Shown: positions 32,235-40,940 of the stretch, in pieces
How the letters are laid out: each line of letters starts with the position of its first letter
How positions within the stretch are numbered: the stretch's first letter is position 1
Assembly: GCF_009671205.1 (NCBI RefSeq)
Contig: NZ_CP045309.1
Coordinates: 3,782,001-3,846,000, forward strand
Length of the DNA stretch: 64,000 nucleotides
Reading direction: 5' to 3'
Origin: Micromonospora terminaliae
GTDB taxonomy: Bacteria > Actinomycetota > Actinomycetes > Mycobacteriales > Micromonosporaceae
Notes under the pieces: generated by a model
Told to the model about the DNA's origin: nothing
What the model saw: only the letters and a program-made list of their open reading frames with translations
The model's database searches: none
Position numbers and translations under genes: made by a program

Positions 32235-33078
32235 CCTGCACCACCAGCCGATGCTCGGCCCGGCGCTGCACCAGCCGGCAGAGCGCCAGCAGCAGCACCG
32301 CCCAGCCGACCTGGAGCCCGACGAGGCCGACCTCGGTCGGCATCGGTTCCCGCTCGACCAGCACGTCGAGCGGGACCTGCAGCACGCTGGGGAACGGGGT
32401 GGCGTACCGCAGCGTGGCCTCCAGCCAGCCCGGGAGGAAGCCGAGCGGGAAGTAGAGGCCGGCCAGCACGCCGGAGCCCAGCGTCCAGAGGATCATCGGC
32501 CCACGGACGTCCTGCAGCCAGTACGCGCTGGCGTTGACCAGGTAGCGGCAGCCGAAGCAGACCACCACGGCGAGCAGCACGGACAGCCCGAAGAGCGGCA
32601 GGGTGGCCCAGTGCCGGGGCAGATAGACCTCGAAGAAGAACGGGCCGATCACCACCGGCGGCAGCAGCCGGGCCAGCGCCGCGAACCCGGCCCGGCCCAG
32701 GTCGGTCGCGAGGTAGCTGGTGACCGGGTGCACCGGGCGGAGCAGGTCGGCGGCGACCTCACCGGTCCGGATCCGGTCGGCCAGCTCGGTCCAGCCCCAG
32801 ATCGCGATCACCGCGAGCAGCCCCTGCCCGGCCCAGACGAAGGTGCCGAGCTGGGCCCGGTCGTAGCCCGCCACCGTACCGGCCGCGCCGGCCACCGCGA
32901 GGAAGATGTAACAGCGCAGAAAGCCGAAGACGGTGTTGGTCACGACGCCGGCCACGGCGGCCTGCCGGTAGGTGGCGTGGCGCCGGAAACCGGAGGCGGC
33001 TATCGCGCCGAATGTCCGAAACCATCGGGTAACGTTTGGATCCGTGGGCGGTGCCACAGTGGCGGTGACTGAGCCCAC
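32227..33078 (-). CDS. ABC-2 type permease (DUF990-like) 2
   Basis: A 283-residue permease with six hydrophobic segments, also of the ABC2_membrane_6 type, with IRTGEVAADLLRPVHPVTSYLATDLGRA matching the LLRP loop of its partner. GTG 33078 is chosen for GGAGGG 7 nt upstream; the frame extends to 33162 without a ribosome-binding site. It is the first gene of the exporter operon and is divergent from the WG-repeat protein, with 161 nt between starts. Confidence 0.88.
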   Translation of the reverse strand: MGSVTATVAPPTDPNVTRWFRTFGAIAASGFRRHATYRQAAVAGVVTNTVFGFLRCYIFLAVAGAAGTVAGYDRAQLGTFVWAGQGLLAVIAIWGWTELADRIRTGEVAADLLRPVHPVTSYLATDLGRAGFAALARLLPPVVIGPFFFEVYLPRHWATLPLFGLSVLLAVVVCFGCRYLVNASAYWLQDVRGPMILWTLGSGVLAGLYFPLGFLPGWLEATLRYATPFPSVLQVPLDVLVEREPMPTEVGLVGLQVGWAVLLLALCRLVQRRAEHRLVVQGG

Positions 33079-33177
33079 GCCGCTACCCTCCTTCCGCAGC
33101 CACGACGTGCTGGACCGGCCGACTCTACCGGCGCGACGGTTGCCCAGCGCGACAATTTCCAACGAGGTGACATCGCC

Positions 33178-33243
33178 GTGAGCGAGCGACGCGAGCCGGC
33201 CCCGGGGCCGCGCCGCGCGGGCGGCGACAGGGTCTCCCGATGA
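33178..33243 (+). CDS. Possible 21-codon leader ORF of the WG-repeat gene
   Basis: GTG 33178 opens a frame starting VSERREPAPGPRRAGG, which ends with TGA 33241-33243, overlapping the ATG of the giant WG-repeat gene as ATGA. A weak GAGGTGA ribosome-binding site lies 9 nt upstream. The peptide is Arg/Pro/Gly-rich. Like the mini-ORFs at 1992 and 21374, it starts or contains GAGCGAGCG-like sequence and would deliver ribosomes to the next start codon. Confidence 0.35.
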   Translation: MSERREPAPGPRRAGGDRVSR

Positions 33244-36200
33244 GCGGCTGGGACCGCTGGCGCGAGCCGGCCGAACCGTCCTGGGCGGCCGAACCCACCC
33301 ACGAGTGGCATCCGCAGTTCCCGGGTCAGCGCTATCCGGGCGACATCGGCCTCGAGCACCTGACCCCGCCGGCGCCGCGCGGCCGGGCCGTGGTCGGCCG
33401 GGCCGAGGTGCACCCGGTCAGCCCGGCGCCGGCGAGCGAGGACGCGTACCCGGTCAGCCCGGCCGGGCCGGACGACGTGGATCGACGGCGCGGCGCGTAC
33501 CCCGTCAGCCCTGCGGGGCCCGACGGCCTGGACCGGCGGCGCGGCAGCCACCCCGTCAGCCCCGCGGGCCCCGGCGACCCGGACCGGCGGCGTGGCACCT
33601 ACCCCGCCGGACCCGACGACCTGGACCGGCGGCGCGGCGCGTACCCCGTCAGCCCCGCCGCACCCGACGACCTGGACCGGCGGCGCGGCGCGTACCCGGT
33701 CAGCCCCGCCGGACCGGGAGACCTCGACGGCCGGCGTGGCGCGCGGCCGGGCGGGGACGGGCGGCGGCCCGAGGACGGTCCCCGGCGCGGCGCGCCGGAC
33801 GACCGGTTCGACCAGCGGTGGGTACGCCCGGAGCCGGTGCGCGGCACGGCGCCGCACCGGCCGGTCTCCCCCGCTCCCGAGCCCGGCTGGATGCCGGAGC
33901 CGGACGAGTACCCGCACCGCGCCCCGCGGCCGGGCCGGCCGGAGCAGCACCGCGGCCCGGCGGACGGCCGCACCAACCCGCCACCGGGCGGCCCTGCGGA
34001 CCGGCGCGAGCCGGCGTTCGACGGGCGGCGCGACCGGGCGTTCGACGGCCGGCACGAGCCGGCCTTCGACGATCGCCGGGAGGCACGGTTCGACGCCGAA
34101 CGCGTGGCCGCCTTCGACGGGCGGACCGGTCGGCGGGAGGCCGACACCGGGCGTCCGTCGGCGCGACGCGACCCGGACGTCCCCGCCGACCAGGGACTGG
34201 CCGGCCGCCGTGACGCCGGTGCAGCCCGCCCGGACCCGCGGAACCAGGAGTTCCGCCAGCCCGCCGGCCCACGGTTCGACGGGCCGCCGCGCGGCGAGCC
34301 GGGCCGGGGCTACGACGGACCACCGCGGGGCGAGCAGGGTCGCGGGTTCGACGGACCGCCGCGCCGGGAGCCGGAGCGGGGATACGACGGAACGCCGCGC
34401 CGGGAGGCGGCCGCGCGGGCCGAGACGTACCGGGAGGGGCCCGAGGCCGGACGCCGGCCGGTCGAGCCGTACCGGGTCGAGCCGGGCGGGTACGGCGAGT
34501 CGCGTCCCGCCGCGTTCCGGCCCGAGGAGCGCCGGGATGGTCAGCGCCCGCCGGTTGACCGCGCCCGCCCGCAGCACGGGGAATGGCCGGTCGTCGAGCG
34601 GCGACCGCGTACCGAGCCGGCCGCGTACCGGCCCGACGAGCGGCACCGTCCGTCGCTCGACCGGCCCGGCCCGGACGCCCGCCCGATGGACGAGGCGGCC
34701 CGGTACGGCGGTCACCGCCCCGGCTCGGACATCCCGCGGCCGGAGGTAGTCGGACCGCGGCCGGAGGTCGTCGGGCGGCCCGAGGCGGCTCGTCCCCGCC
34801 CGCAGCCGGCGGACGAGGCGGCCCGCCACGACGGTCCCCGCCCCGAGTCGCGCGCCCCACGGCCGGAGGTGGCCGGCCCACGGCCGGAGTCGGCCCGCCC
34901 CCGCCCCGAGGTCGGCGGTCCGCGCCCCGAGTCGGTCAGCCCCCGGCCGGAGTCCGTGCGGCCCCGGCCCGAGGCGGCCACTCCCCGTCCCGAGCCGGTC
35001 GCCCCCCGCGCTGAGCCGGTCGTGCCCCGGCCCGAGTCGGTCGGACCTCGACCGGAGTCCATCGGGCCCCGGCCCGAGGCGACCGCGCCGGTCGGGCCGC
35101 ACCGCCCGCAGTTCCCGCCACAGACCAACGGGTGGCAGGGGCGTCCGGGCGACCCCCGGCCGGGCGACGGCTGGCGGCCTCCGGTCGAGCCGGCCGCGGG
35201 TACCCGCCCGGACGAGCTTCGGGACCGGCCGGTGCGCGCCGACGAGGCCCGGCAGCAGCCCCAGCCCGGCACACGACCGGACCAGGGGCGCGAGGCCGCC
35301 GTACCGGCCGCCCCGGCCCGCCCCGGGGACCGGCAGGACCGGCCGGTGACGCCGCCTCCGCCGCGCCCCGACGACGCCCGCCAGCGGCCCGTGCCGCCGC
35401 CGCAGCCCGAGGAGCGGCGTCAGCCTGCGCGGCCGGACGAGCTGGGTCAGCCGGGGCGCGTGGACGAGCGACGTCAGCCGGCACGTCCGGACGAGATTCG
35501 TCAGGGGGTCGCGCCGGATGCGCCGGTATCGGGCGCGCCGGTGTCGGATGCTCCCGCGTCCGGTGCTCCGGCATCGGGCGCGCCGGTGTCGGGTGCTGCC
35601 GTCTCCGGCATGCCCGTGTCGGGGGCACCCGCTTCCGCACCGCCGGCCTTCGGCGCGCCCGTGCCCGGGCGGCCGGTCTCCGGCGCGGCCGTGTCCGGCC
35701 AACCGCTCTCCGAGGCGCCCGTCTCGGCCGCTCCGACCTCCGGCGCGCCCGTGCCCGGCGTACCCGCCTCTGGTGCGCCCAACTCCGGCACGCCCGTTCC
35801 GGGTCGGCCCACCGGCGCGGGTGACCGACCGGAGCCGGGCGACCGTTTCAGCCGACCGGCGGGACCGGTCGCGCCCCCGCCCGCCTATCCCGCCCAGCCG
35901 CCGACGGTGGACCGCCCCCGGGCCGCGCCGCCACCGCAGGCCGGACCTGTCGCGGCGCCCGCAGCGGCCGTACCGGCCCGTCCCGCCCCACCGGCCTACC
36001 CCGGCGCTGGGGTCGTGCCGCCGGAGCACCGGCCGGCCGCGCCCGCCGAGGGCAACCGGCCAGACAGCACCGCAGGTCCCGCCGCGCCCGCCCGACCGGC
36101 GGGCGATGACCACGTCACCAAGCCGGCCGGCCCGGGTCTGCCGGACGGGGGCGATCGGATCTCCGCGCCTGCCGCCGACGGCGGGCAGGGTGGGCTCAGC

Positions 36201-38642
36201 GAGGTCACCGACCGTCCGGAGGACCCGGCGTCGGCCCGGTCGGCCGAACCGGCGGCCGGTGACGCGGACGCCTGGTTCGGCTCGAACGAGCCGCCGGCCG
36301 CGTCGACGGAGGGGTCCGCTCCGGCATCCGCCGCCCCGGCCGGGATCCCGGAATCCGACGCGGGAGTGGCCCGGCCGACGGTGGACCCGGCCGCGGCTCA
36401 GGTGGCGCCCCGACCCGAGGCCACCGCATCGGATGGGGCGCGGCCCGCCCCTGCCCTCGACGTCCGAGCCCAGGCGGAGCCGGGGGTGACGCGTTCGCCC
36501 GTACCCGCCCCGCCGGCCCCGGTCGACTCGGGCTCCACCGGCCGGGCACCCGACGTCCGGCCCGTCTCCGGCCCACCGGAGCCGGCCACCGACGTGCCGG
36601 AGCCGGCCGCCGACACACCCGCGCAGTCCACCGAGGCGACCGCACCCGCGCAGCCGGCCACTGAGGACGCCCCGGCCGCGCCGACGCCCCACCCGCCGAC
36701 CGGGGCCGACGTACCGGCCGAGGCCGCCCGGGACGCCGCGCAGTCCGCCGTCACTCCGGCGCCGCGCGCACCCGAGCAGGCCGAGGTACCGGACCAGCCG
36801 GCACCGGCGCGGGAACCCGCCACACCGGCGGCAATGTCGCACGACACCGCCGCACCAACGGCCACGCCGCACAACACCGCCGCACCGCAGGACGCCGTCG
36901 CGCCAGCCGCCCCGTCGCACGAGGCGGCCCGGCAGGAGCGGACCACCCCCACCGACCAGCCACGTCCCGTACCGCCCGCCACGCCGGACGAACCCGCACC
37001 GCCCACCTGGACCGAGGCCACACCACTCACGCCCGCAGCCGGACCGCCCGAGGCGGAAACGGCCGACACCGAGACAGCCGGCCAGGATGCGGCCGACCGC
37101 GAGACGGCCCAGGATGCGGCCGGCCACGCAGCGGCCGACCCCCAGGACGCCGACCAGGACACGGCCGACCACCAGAGGGCCGGCAGCCAGGAGGCCAGCA
37201 ACCAAGCCGCCGACCACCAAGAAGCCGGCGGCCAAGAAGCCGGCAGCCAGGAGGCCGGCAGCCGAGCCGCCGATCATCAAGCCGGCGATGAGGCGGATGA
37301 CGAGGCGGGCGACGAGCAGCGTGAGGCCCGTCCGGCCGATCCGGAGCAGGCCCTGGCCGCCGTCCGCTGGCGGTTGGACCCGGAGACCCTCCGCGAGGAG
37401 GCCCCCGATCCCGTGGCGCTGCGCGAGATCCGGGACGGTCTCACCGCCAAGCTCGGCAGCGCGGTGGACAACCGCAGCCGGGCCCGGCTGCTCAGCCTGC
37501 GCTCGGTGGCGTCCCGGGTCCTCGGCGAGCTGGACGACGCCCTGGCCGACGCGCGGCTCGCCCTCACGTACGCGGAGGCCACGGGTGAGTTGCGGCGGAC
37601 CTCGCTGGCCCGCGCGCGGCTGGCCGAGGTGCTGCGCTGGCGGGGTGAGCACGCGGAGGCGGACCGGCTCTTCGCGCAGGCCAACTCGCCGGAGCTGCCC
37701 GACCGGCTGCGCGCGGTGCTGCACGAGCACGCCGGCCGGTCCTGCTACGACCAGGGCCGGCTGACCGAGGCGTGCCTGCACTTCGAGCGGGCGCTGGACC
37801 TGCGCCAGGGTACGGACGGGGAGCTGAACGCGCGGACGACGATGGCGCTGGACGCGGTGGCCGAGCGGGCCGCGGTCGGCGGGTTCGGGCCCAAGCCGCG
37901 CAGCCGGGAGGCGCTGCTGGGCGGCGACCCGCACCCGGTGCCGACGTTCGACGAGGAGCAGGAGCTCTGGGGGTACGCGGACGCCGAGGGCGAGCTGGTG
38001 ATCGCGCACCGGTACGCCGAGGTGCAGCCCTTCCACGAGGGCCTGGCGTGGGTACGCCGCCCGGAGGCGTCCCGCTGGGCGCTCATCGACACGACCGGCG
38101 CGGCGCTCATCGAGGCGAACAACGGCTACCGGGCGGTGGGTTCGTTCTCCGAGGGGCTGGCCTGGGTGTCGATGGACGGCAAGGGCCGGTGGATGGCGGT
38201 CGACCCGACCAACATCGTGAAGATCCCGCCGGGCTACGAGGACGTCCGGCCGTTCCGGGGTGGCCTCGCGGCGGTCCGGCAGAACGGCGGTTGGGGCGCG
38301 GTGGACCGGACCGGCCAGGTGGTGGTGCCGACCCGGTACCACGGCCTCGCCACGACGCTGGCCGACGGCCGGCAGGTGGACGGCTTCACCGAGGACGGCC
38401 TGGCCGTGGTGGAGCTGGCCGGTCGCCGGGGTGTGGTGGACCGGACGGGCCGGGCGCTGGTCACGCCGGCGTACCCGGTGCTGGTGGTGCACCCCGTGGC
38501 GTTCCTGGTCAGCGACGAGTCGGGCCGCTGGGGTGCGCTGGACCGGCGGGGCGACCCGCTCATCGACCCGGTGCACCCGGGCCGGGCCGCGGTGGTCGCG
38601 GAGATCGACCGGCTGCTCGCCGACACCAGCCCGGTGCTCTGA
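33240..38642 (+). CDS. Giant low-complexity protein with TPR-like and WG repeats
   Basis: An 1800-residue soluble protein with two very different halves. Residues 1 to about 1360 are intrinsically disordered, with distinct repeat blocks: 81-168 (17-residue units DRRRGAYPVSPAGPDDL), about 500-615 (RPExxGPRPE units), about 760-860 (SGAPVSxAPA units) and about 1280-1360 (Gln/Ala/Asp-rich DHQEAGGQEAGSQEAG). About 1390-1560 is helical and TPR-like (ALADARLALTYAEATGEL; EACLHFERALDLRQ). About 1576-1790 holds six WG repeats such as WGAVDRTGQVVVPTRYHGL. WG repeats are thought to bind proteins or polymers. No signal peptide or membrane helix is seen. Function unknown; probably a scaffold. Confidence 0.8.
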   Translation: MSGWDRWREPAEPSWAAEPTHEWHPQFPGQRYPGDIGLEHLTPPAPRGRAVVGRAEVHPVSPAPASEDAYPVSPAGPDDVDRRRGAYPVSPAGPDGLDRRRGSHPVSPAGPGDPDRRRGTYPAGPDDLDRRRGAYPVSPAAPDDLDRRRGAYPVSPAGPGDLDGRRGARPGGDGRRPEDGPRRGAPDDRFDQRWVRPEPVRGTAPHRPVSPAPEPGWMPEPDEYPHRAPRPGRPEQHRGPADGRTNPPPGGPADRREPAFDGRRDRAFDGRHEPAFDDRREARFDAERVAAFDGRTGRREADTGRPSARRDPDVPADQGLAGRRDAGAARPDPRNQEFRQPAGPRFDGPPRGEPGRGYDGPPRGEQGRGFDGPPRREPERGYDGTPRREAAARAETYREGPEAGRRPVEPYRVEPGGYGESRPAAFRPEERRDGQRPPVDRARPQHGEWPVVERRPRTEPAAYRPDERHRPSLDRPGPDARPMDEAARYGGHRPGSDIPRPEVVGPRPEVVGRPEAARPRPQPADEAARHDGPRPESRAPRPEVAGPRPESARPRPEVGGPRPESVSPRPESVRPRPEAATPRPEPVAPRAEPVVPRPESVGPRPESIGPRPEATAPVGPHRPQFPPQTNGWQGRPGDPRPGDGWRPPVEPAAGTRPDELRDRPVRADEARQQPQPGTRPDQGREAAVPAAPARPGDRQDRPVTPPPPRPDDARQRPVPPPQPEERRQPARPDELGQPGRVDERRQPARPDEIRQGVAPDAPVSGAPVSDAPASGAPASGAPVSGAAVSGMPVSGAPASAPPAFGAPVPGRPVSGAAVSGQPLSEAPVSAAPTSGAPVPGVPASGAPNSGTPVPGRPTGAGDRPEPGDRFSRPAGPVAPPPAYPAQPPTVDRPRAAPPPQAGPVAAPAAAVPARPAPPAYPGAGVVPPEHRPAAPAEGNRPDSTAGPAAPARPAGDDHVTKPAGPGLPDGGDRISAPAADGGQGGLSEVTDRPEDPASARSAEPAAGDADAWFGSNEPPAASTEGSAPASAAPAGIPESDAGVARPTVDPAAAQVAPRPEATASDGARPAPALDVRAQAEPGVTRSPVPAPPAPVDSGSTGRAPDVRPVSGPPEPATDVPEPAADTPAQSTEATAPAQPATEDAPAAPTPHPPTGADVPAEAARDAAQSAVTPAPRAPEQAEVPDQPAPAREPATPAAMSHDTAAPTATPHNTAAPQDAVAPAAPSHEAARQERTTPTDQPRPVPPATPDEPAPPTWTEATPLTPAAGPPEAETADTETAGQDAADRETAQDAAGHAAADPQDADQDTADHQRAGSQEASNQAADHQEAGGQEAGSQEAGSRAADHQAGDEADDEAGDEQREARPADPEQALAAVRWRLDPETLREEAPDPVALREIRDGLTAKLGSAVDNRSRARLLSLRSVASRVLGELDDALADARLALTYAEATGELRRTSLARARLAEVLRWRGEHAEADRLFAQANSPELPDRLRAVLHEHAGRSCYDQGRLTEACLHFERALDLRQGTDGELNARTTMALDAVAERAAVGGFGPKPRSREALLGGDPHPVPTFDEEQELWGYADAEGELVIAHRYAEVQPFHEGLAWVRRPEASRWALIDTTGAALIEANNGYRAVGSFSEGLAWVSMDGKGRWMAVDPTNIVKIPPGYEDVRPFRGGLAAVRQNGGWGAVDRTGQVVVPTRYHGLATTLADGRQVDGFTEDGLAVVELAGRRGVVDRTGRALVTPAYPVLVVHPVAFLVSDESGRWGALDRRGDPLIDPVHPGRAAVVAEIDRLLADTSPVL

Positions 38643-38701
38643 CGATCGCCGGGAGCGTCACACCCCCGCCGCGCCGCGCGGTGACCATGATCGGGCAGGG
38701 C

Positions 38702-38716
38702 TAGGGTCGGGGCATG
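38702..38716 (+). promoter_or_regulatory. Leaderless promoter of the aldo/keto reductase
   Basis: TAGGGT at 38702-38707 is 6 nt before ATG 38714, with no ribosome-binding site. Confidence 0.6.
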
Positions 38717-39712
38717 GAATTCCGACACCTAGGCCGCTCGGGCCTGCTGGTCAGCGAGATCTCGTACGGCAACTGGATCACCCACGGGTCGCAGGTCGAG
38801 GAGGAGGCGGCGACCGCCTGCGTGCGGGCCGCCCTGGACACCGGCATCACCACCTTCGACACCGCCGACGTCTACGCCGGCACGAAGGCCGAGGAGGTGC
38901 TCGGCCGCGCGCTCAAGGGCGAGCGGCGCGAGGGGCTGGAGATCTTCACCAAGGTGTTCTGGCCGACCGGGCCGGGCCGCAACGACCGGGGCCTGTCCCG
39001 CAAGCACATCATGGAGTCGATCAACGGCTCGCTGCGCCGCCTGCAGACCGACCACGTCGACCTCTACCAGGCCCACCGTTACGACTACAGCACCCCGCTG
39101 GAGGAGACGATGGAGGCGTTCGCCGACATCGTGCACTCCGGCAAGGCGCACTACATCGGCGTCTCCGAGTGGAAGGCGTCGCAGATCCGCGAGGCGCACG
39201 CGCTCGCCCGTGAGCTGCGGATCCCGCTCGTCTCGAACCAGCCGCAGTACTCGATGCTGTGGCGGGTCATCGAGGCCGAGGTCATCCCCACCAGCGAGGA
39301 GCTGGGTGTCGGCCAGATCGTCTGGTCGCCCATGGCCCAGGGCGTGCTCTCCGGCAAGTACCTGCCGGGCCAGCCGCCGCCGGCCGGTTCCCGCGCCACC
39401 GACGAGAAGTCGGGCGCCGGGTTCATCGCCCGGTTCATGACCGACGAGGTGCTCACCCGGGTGCAGCGGCTCAAGCCCCTGGCCGAGCAGGCCGGGCTCA
39501 CCATGCCGCAGCTCGCCATCGCGTGGGTGCTGCAGAACCCGAACGTGTCCTCGGCGATCATCGGGGCGTCCCGGCCGGAGCAGGTGCACGACAACGTGAA
39601 GGCGGCGGGCGTGAAGCTCGACGCCGACCTGCTCAAGGCCATCGACGAGATCGTCGAGCCGATCACCGAGCGGGACCCGGCCAAGACCGAGAGCCCGGCG
39701 CAGCGCCCGTGA
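38714..39712 (+). CDS. Aldo/keto reductase, K+-channel beta-subunit-like
   Basis: A 332-residue NADPH-dependent TIM-barrel enzyme. The catalytic tetrad is complete: Asp in TFDTADVYAG, Tyr in the same motif, Lys in IFTKVFW and His in LYQAHRYD. The C-terminal cofactor loop SSAIIGASRPEQVHDNVKA is typical of the YajO/YghZ and Kv-beta group. It reduces aldehydes or ketones; the physiological substrate is unknown. Leaderless transcript and a hairpin after the stop mark it as a single gene. Confidence 0.9.
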   Translation: MEFRHLGRSGLLVSEISYGNWITHGSQVEEEAATACVRAALDTGITTFDTADVYAGTKAEEVLGRALKGERREGLEIFTKVFWPTGPGRNDRGLSRKHIMESINGSLRRLQTDHVDLYQAHRYDYSTPLEETMEAFADIVHSGKAHYIGVSEWKASQIREAHALARELRIPLVSNQPQYSMLWRVIEAEVIPTSEELGVGQIVWSPMAQGVLSGKYLPGQPPPAGSRATDEKSGAGFIARFMTDEVLTRVQRLKPLAEQAGLTMPQLAIAWVLQNPNVSSAIIGASRPEQVHDNVKAAGVKLDADLLKAIDEIVEPITERDPAKTESPAQRP

Positions 39713-39720
39713 CGCTCTCC

Positions 39721-39751
39721 CCGGGCCGGCGCGGCCTCCGCGCCGGCCCGG
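39721..39751. terminator. Hairpin between convergent AKR and M50 genes
   Basis: CCGGGCCGGCGCGG (39721-39734) and CCGCGCCGGCCCGG (39738-39751) form a perfect 14-bp stem with a CCT loop. No T tract. Confidence 0.65.
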
Positions 39752-39818
39752 GACCCCTCGGGGGTACGCGCGGCCCCGGGCGCCCCGCCGCTGCGCGGCG
39801 GCTCCCGCCGGCGGTGCG

Positions 39819-40616
39819 TCAGCCCCGCCAGAACCGGATCAGTTCGAGCCCGAGGACGTAGAGCTGGGGCGGCAGCCCGAGGAAGTCCGCCACGTCGAAG
39901 ACGGCCCCGAAGAACACGTTGCCGATCCGCGGGCTCCACAGCAGCGCGAACAGCAGGATGAAGCCGTACGGGGCGAACAGGTCGTACATCCGCCGGTACT
40001 GGGGGCTCAGCCACGGCTGGATCATGTTGCCGCCGTCCAGGCCGGGCACCGGCAGCAGGTTGAGCACGCTGGCGGTGAGCTGGAGGAACGCCAGCAGCCC
40101 CACGCCCGCCCAGAATTCCACCGGGCCGCCGACGTTCAGGCCGATCCGCACGGCCAGCACCAGCAGCAGCGTGAAGAGCACGTTCGTGGCGGGCCCGGCC
40201 AGGCTCACCAGGGTGTGCCGCAGCCGGCCCGGGATGGCGTGCCGGTCGACCCAGACCGCGCCGCCGGGCAGGCCGATGCCGCCGAGCAGCACCACGACGA
40301 CCGGCAGCACGATGGACAGCAGCGGGTTCGTGTACTTCAGCGGGTTCAACGTCAGGTAGCCCCGGTGCGCGATGTCCCGGTCCCCGGCCCGGTAGGCGAC
40401 CACCGCGTGCGCGTACTCGTGCAGGCAGAGCGAGATCAGCCAGCCGGAGACCACGAAGAGGAAGACGTCGAACCGGACGTTGCCGAACCGGTTCCAGGCC
40501 ATCACCCCGCTGGCCACGAAGATCGCGACCAGGGCCAGGAAGATCGCGCTGGGCCGGAACGCCGCCCGGGGAACCCCGAGCACCAGCGGGTCGCGCGGAC
40601 GGTCGTAGCTGGTCAT
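39819..40616 (-). CDS. Site-2 protease family (M50) membrane metalloprotease
   Basis: A 265-residue intramembrane protease. The zinc motif HEYAH is in ISLCLHEYAHAVVAYRAGD, and the second site is NLLPVPGLDGGNMI, with the Asp ligand. GPATNVLF marks the core third helix. About six membrane segments are visible. This is the short form without a PDZ domain, common in actinobacteria. Such proteases cut membrane-bound regulators, but no target is visible nearby. ATG 40616 overlaps the stop of the 66-aa gene as ATGA. Confidence 0.9.
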   Translation of the reverse strand: MTSYDRPRDPLVLGVPRAAFRPSAIFLALVAIFVASGVMAWNRFGNVRFDVFLFVVSGWLISLCLHEYAHAVVAYRAGDRDIAHRGYLTLNPLKYTNPLLSIVLPVVVVLLGGIGLPGGAVWVDRHAIPGRLRHTLVSLAGPATNVLFTLLLVLAVRIGLNVGGPVEFWAGVGLLAFLQLTASVLNLLPVPGLDGGNMIQPWLSPQYRRMYDLFAPYGFILLFALLWSPRIGNVFFGAVFDVADFLGLPPQLYVLGLELIRFWRG

Positions 40617-40813
40617 TCGGCCGGGGGTAGCAGGCTCATGCGGTATTCCACCCGGTCGTCCTCGAGCAGCGCGACGGAGGTGACGCCGGACGCCGCGAGC
40701 TCCCGCCAGGCCTGGCCGATCCACGACTCGGCGTCCGCCTGGCTGGGGAACGACTCACCCGGCCCGTCGACCGAAGCGCCGTTCGTGCCCTCGTACCGCC
40801 AGCTCCACGCCAT
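40613..40813 (-). CDS. Small conserved protein coupled to the M50 protease
   Basis: A 66-residue acidic protein beginning MAWSWRYEGTNGASVDG. The sequence SFPSQADAESWIGQAWRELA suggests a small alpha/beta fold, with VALLEDDRVEYRMSL at the end. GGGGAGA precedes the ATG by 7 nt. Homologues appear to be widespread in actinobacteria, without a known function. Its stop overlaps the start of the M50 protease gene, so it is translated just ahead of it. Confidence 0.75.
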   Translation of the reverse strand: MAWSWRYEGTNGASVDGPGESFPSQADAESWIGQAWRELAASGVTSVALLEDDRVEYRMSLLPPAE

Positions 40814-40925
40814 GCCGCGTCTCCCCTCGCCGCCGTCGCCCTGGGACGGAAACCCCCGCAAGCCTAGTCGGCCGGACGCGGGACGGCCCGGCCGCCACAT
40901 GGATCATGCCCGACGCCCCGACCGG

Positions 40926-40940
40926 TACGGTGGCTCGGTG
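40926..40940 (+). promoter_or_regulatory. Leaderless promoter of the Ser/Thr kinase
   Basis: TACGGT at 40926-40931 is 6 nt before GTG 40938, which fixes the start at the kinase domain edge. A frame extending upstream to 40215 would read through the divergent genes and is rejected. Confidence 0.6.

Noticed and set aside
33000..38576. A 1858-codon open frame on the minus strand, antisense to the WG-repeat gene
   Set aside because: It reads mostly Arg, Gly, Val and Pro without any domain. GC-rich third positions on the coding strand leave few stops on the other strand. The plus-strand frame has real WG and TPR motifs.
33240..38642. The direct repeats inside the WG-repeat gene as a CRISPR array
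   Set aside because: The units are 51 nt or less, contiguous and in frame, with no unique spacers between them. They are protein-coding repeats.
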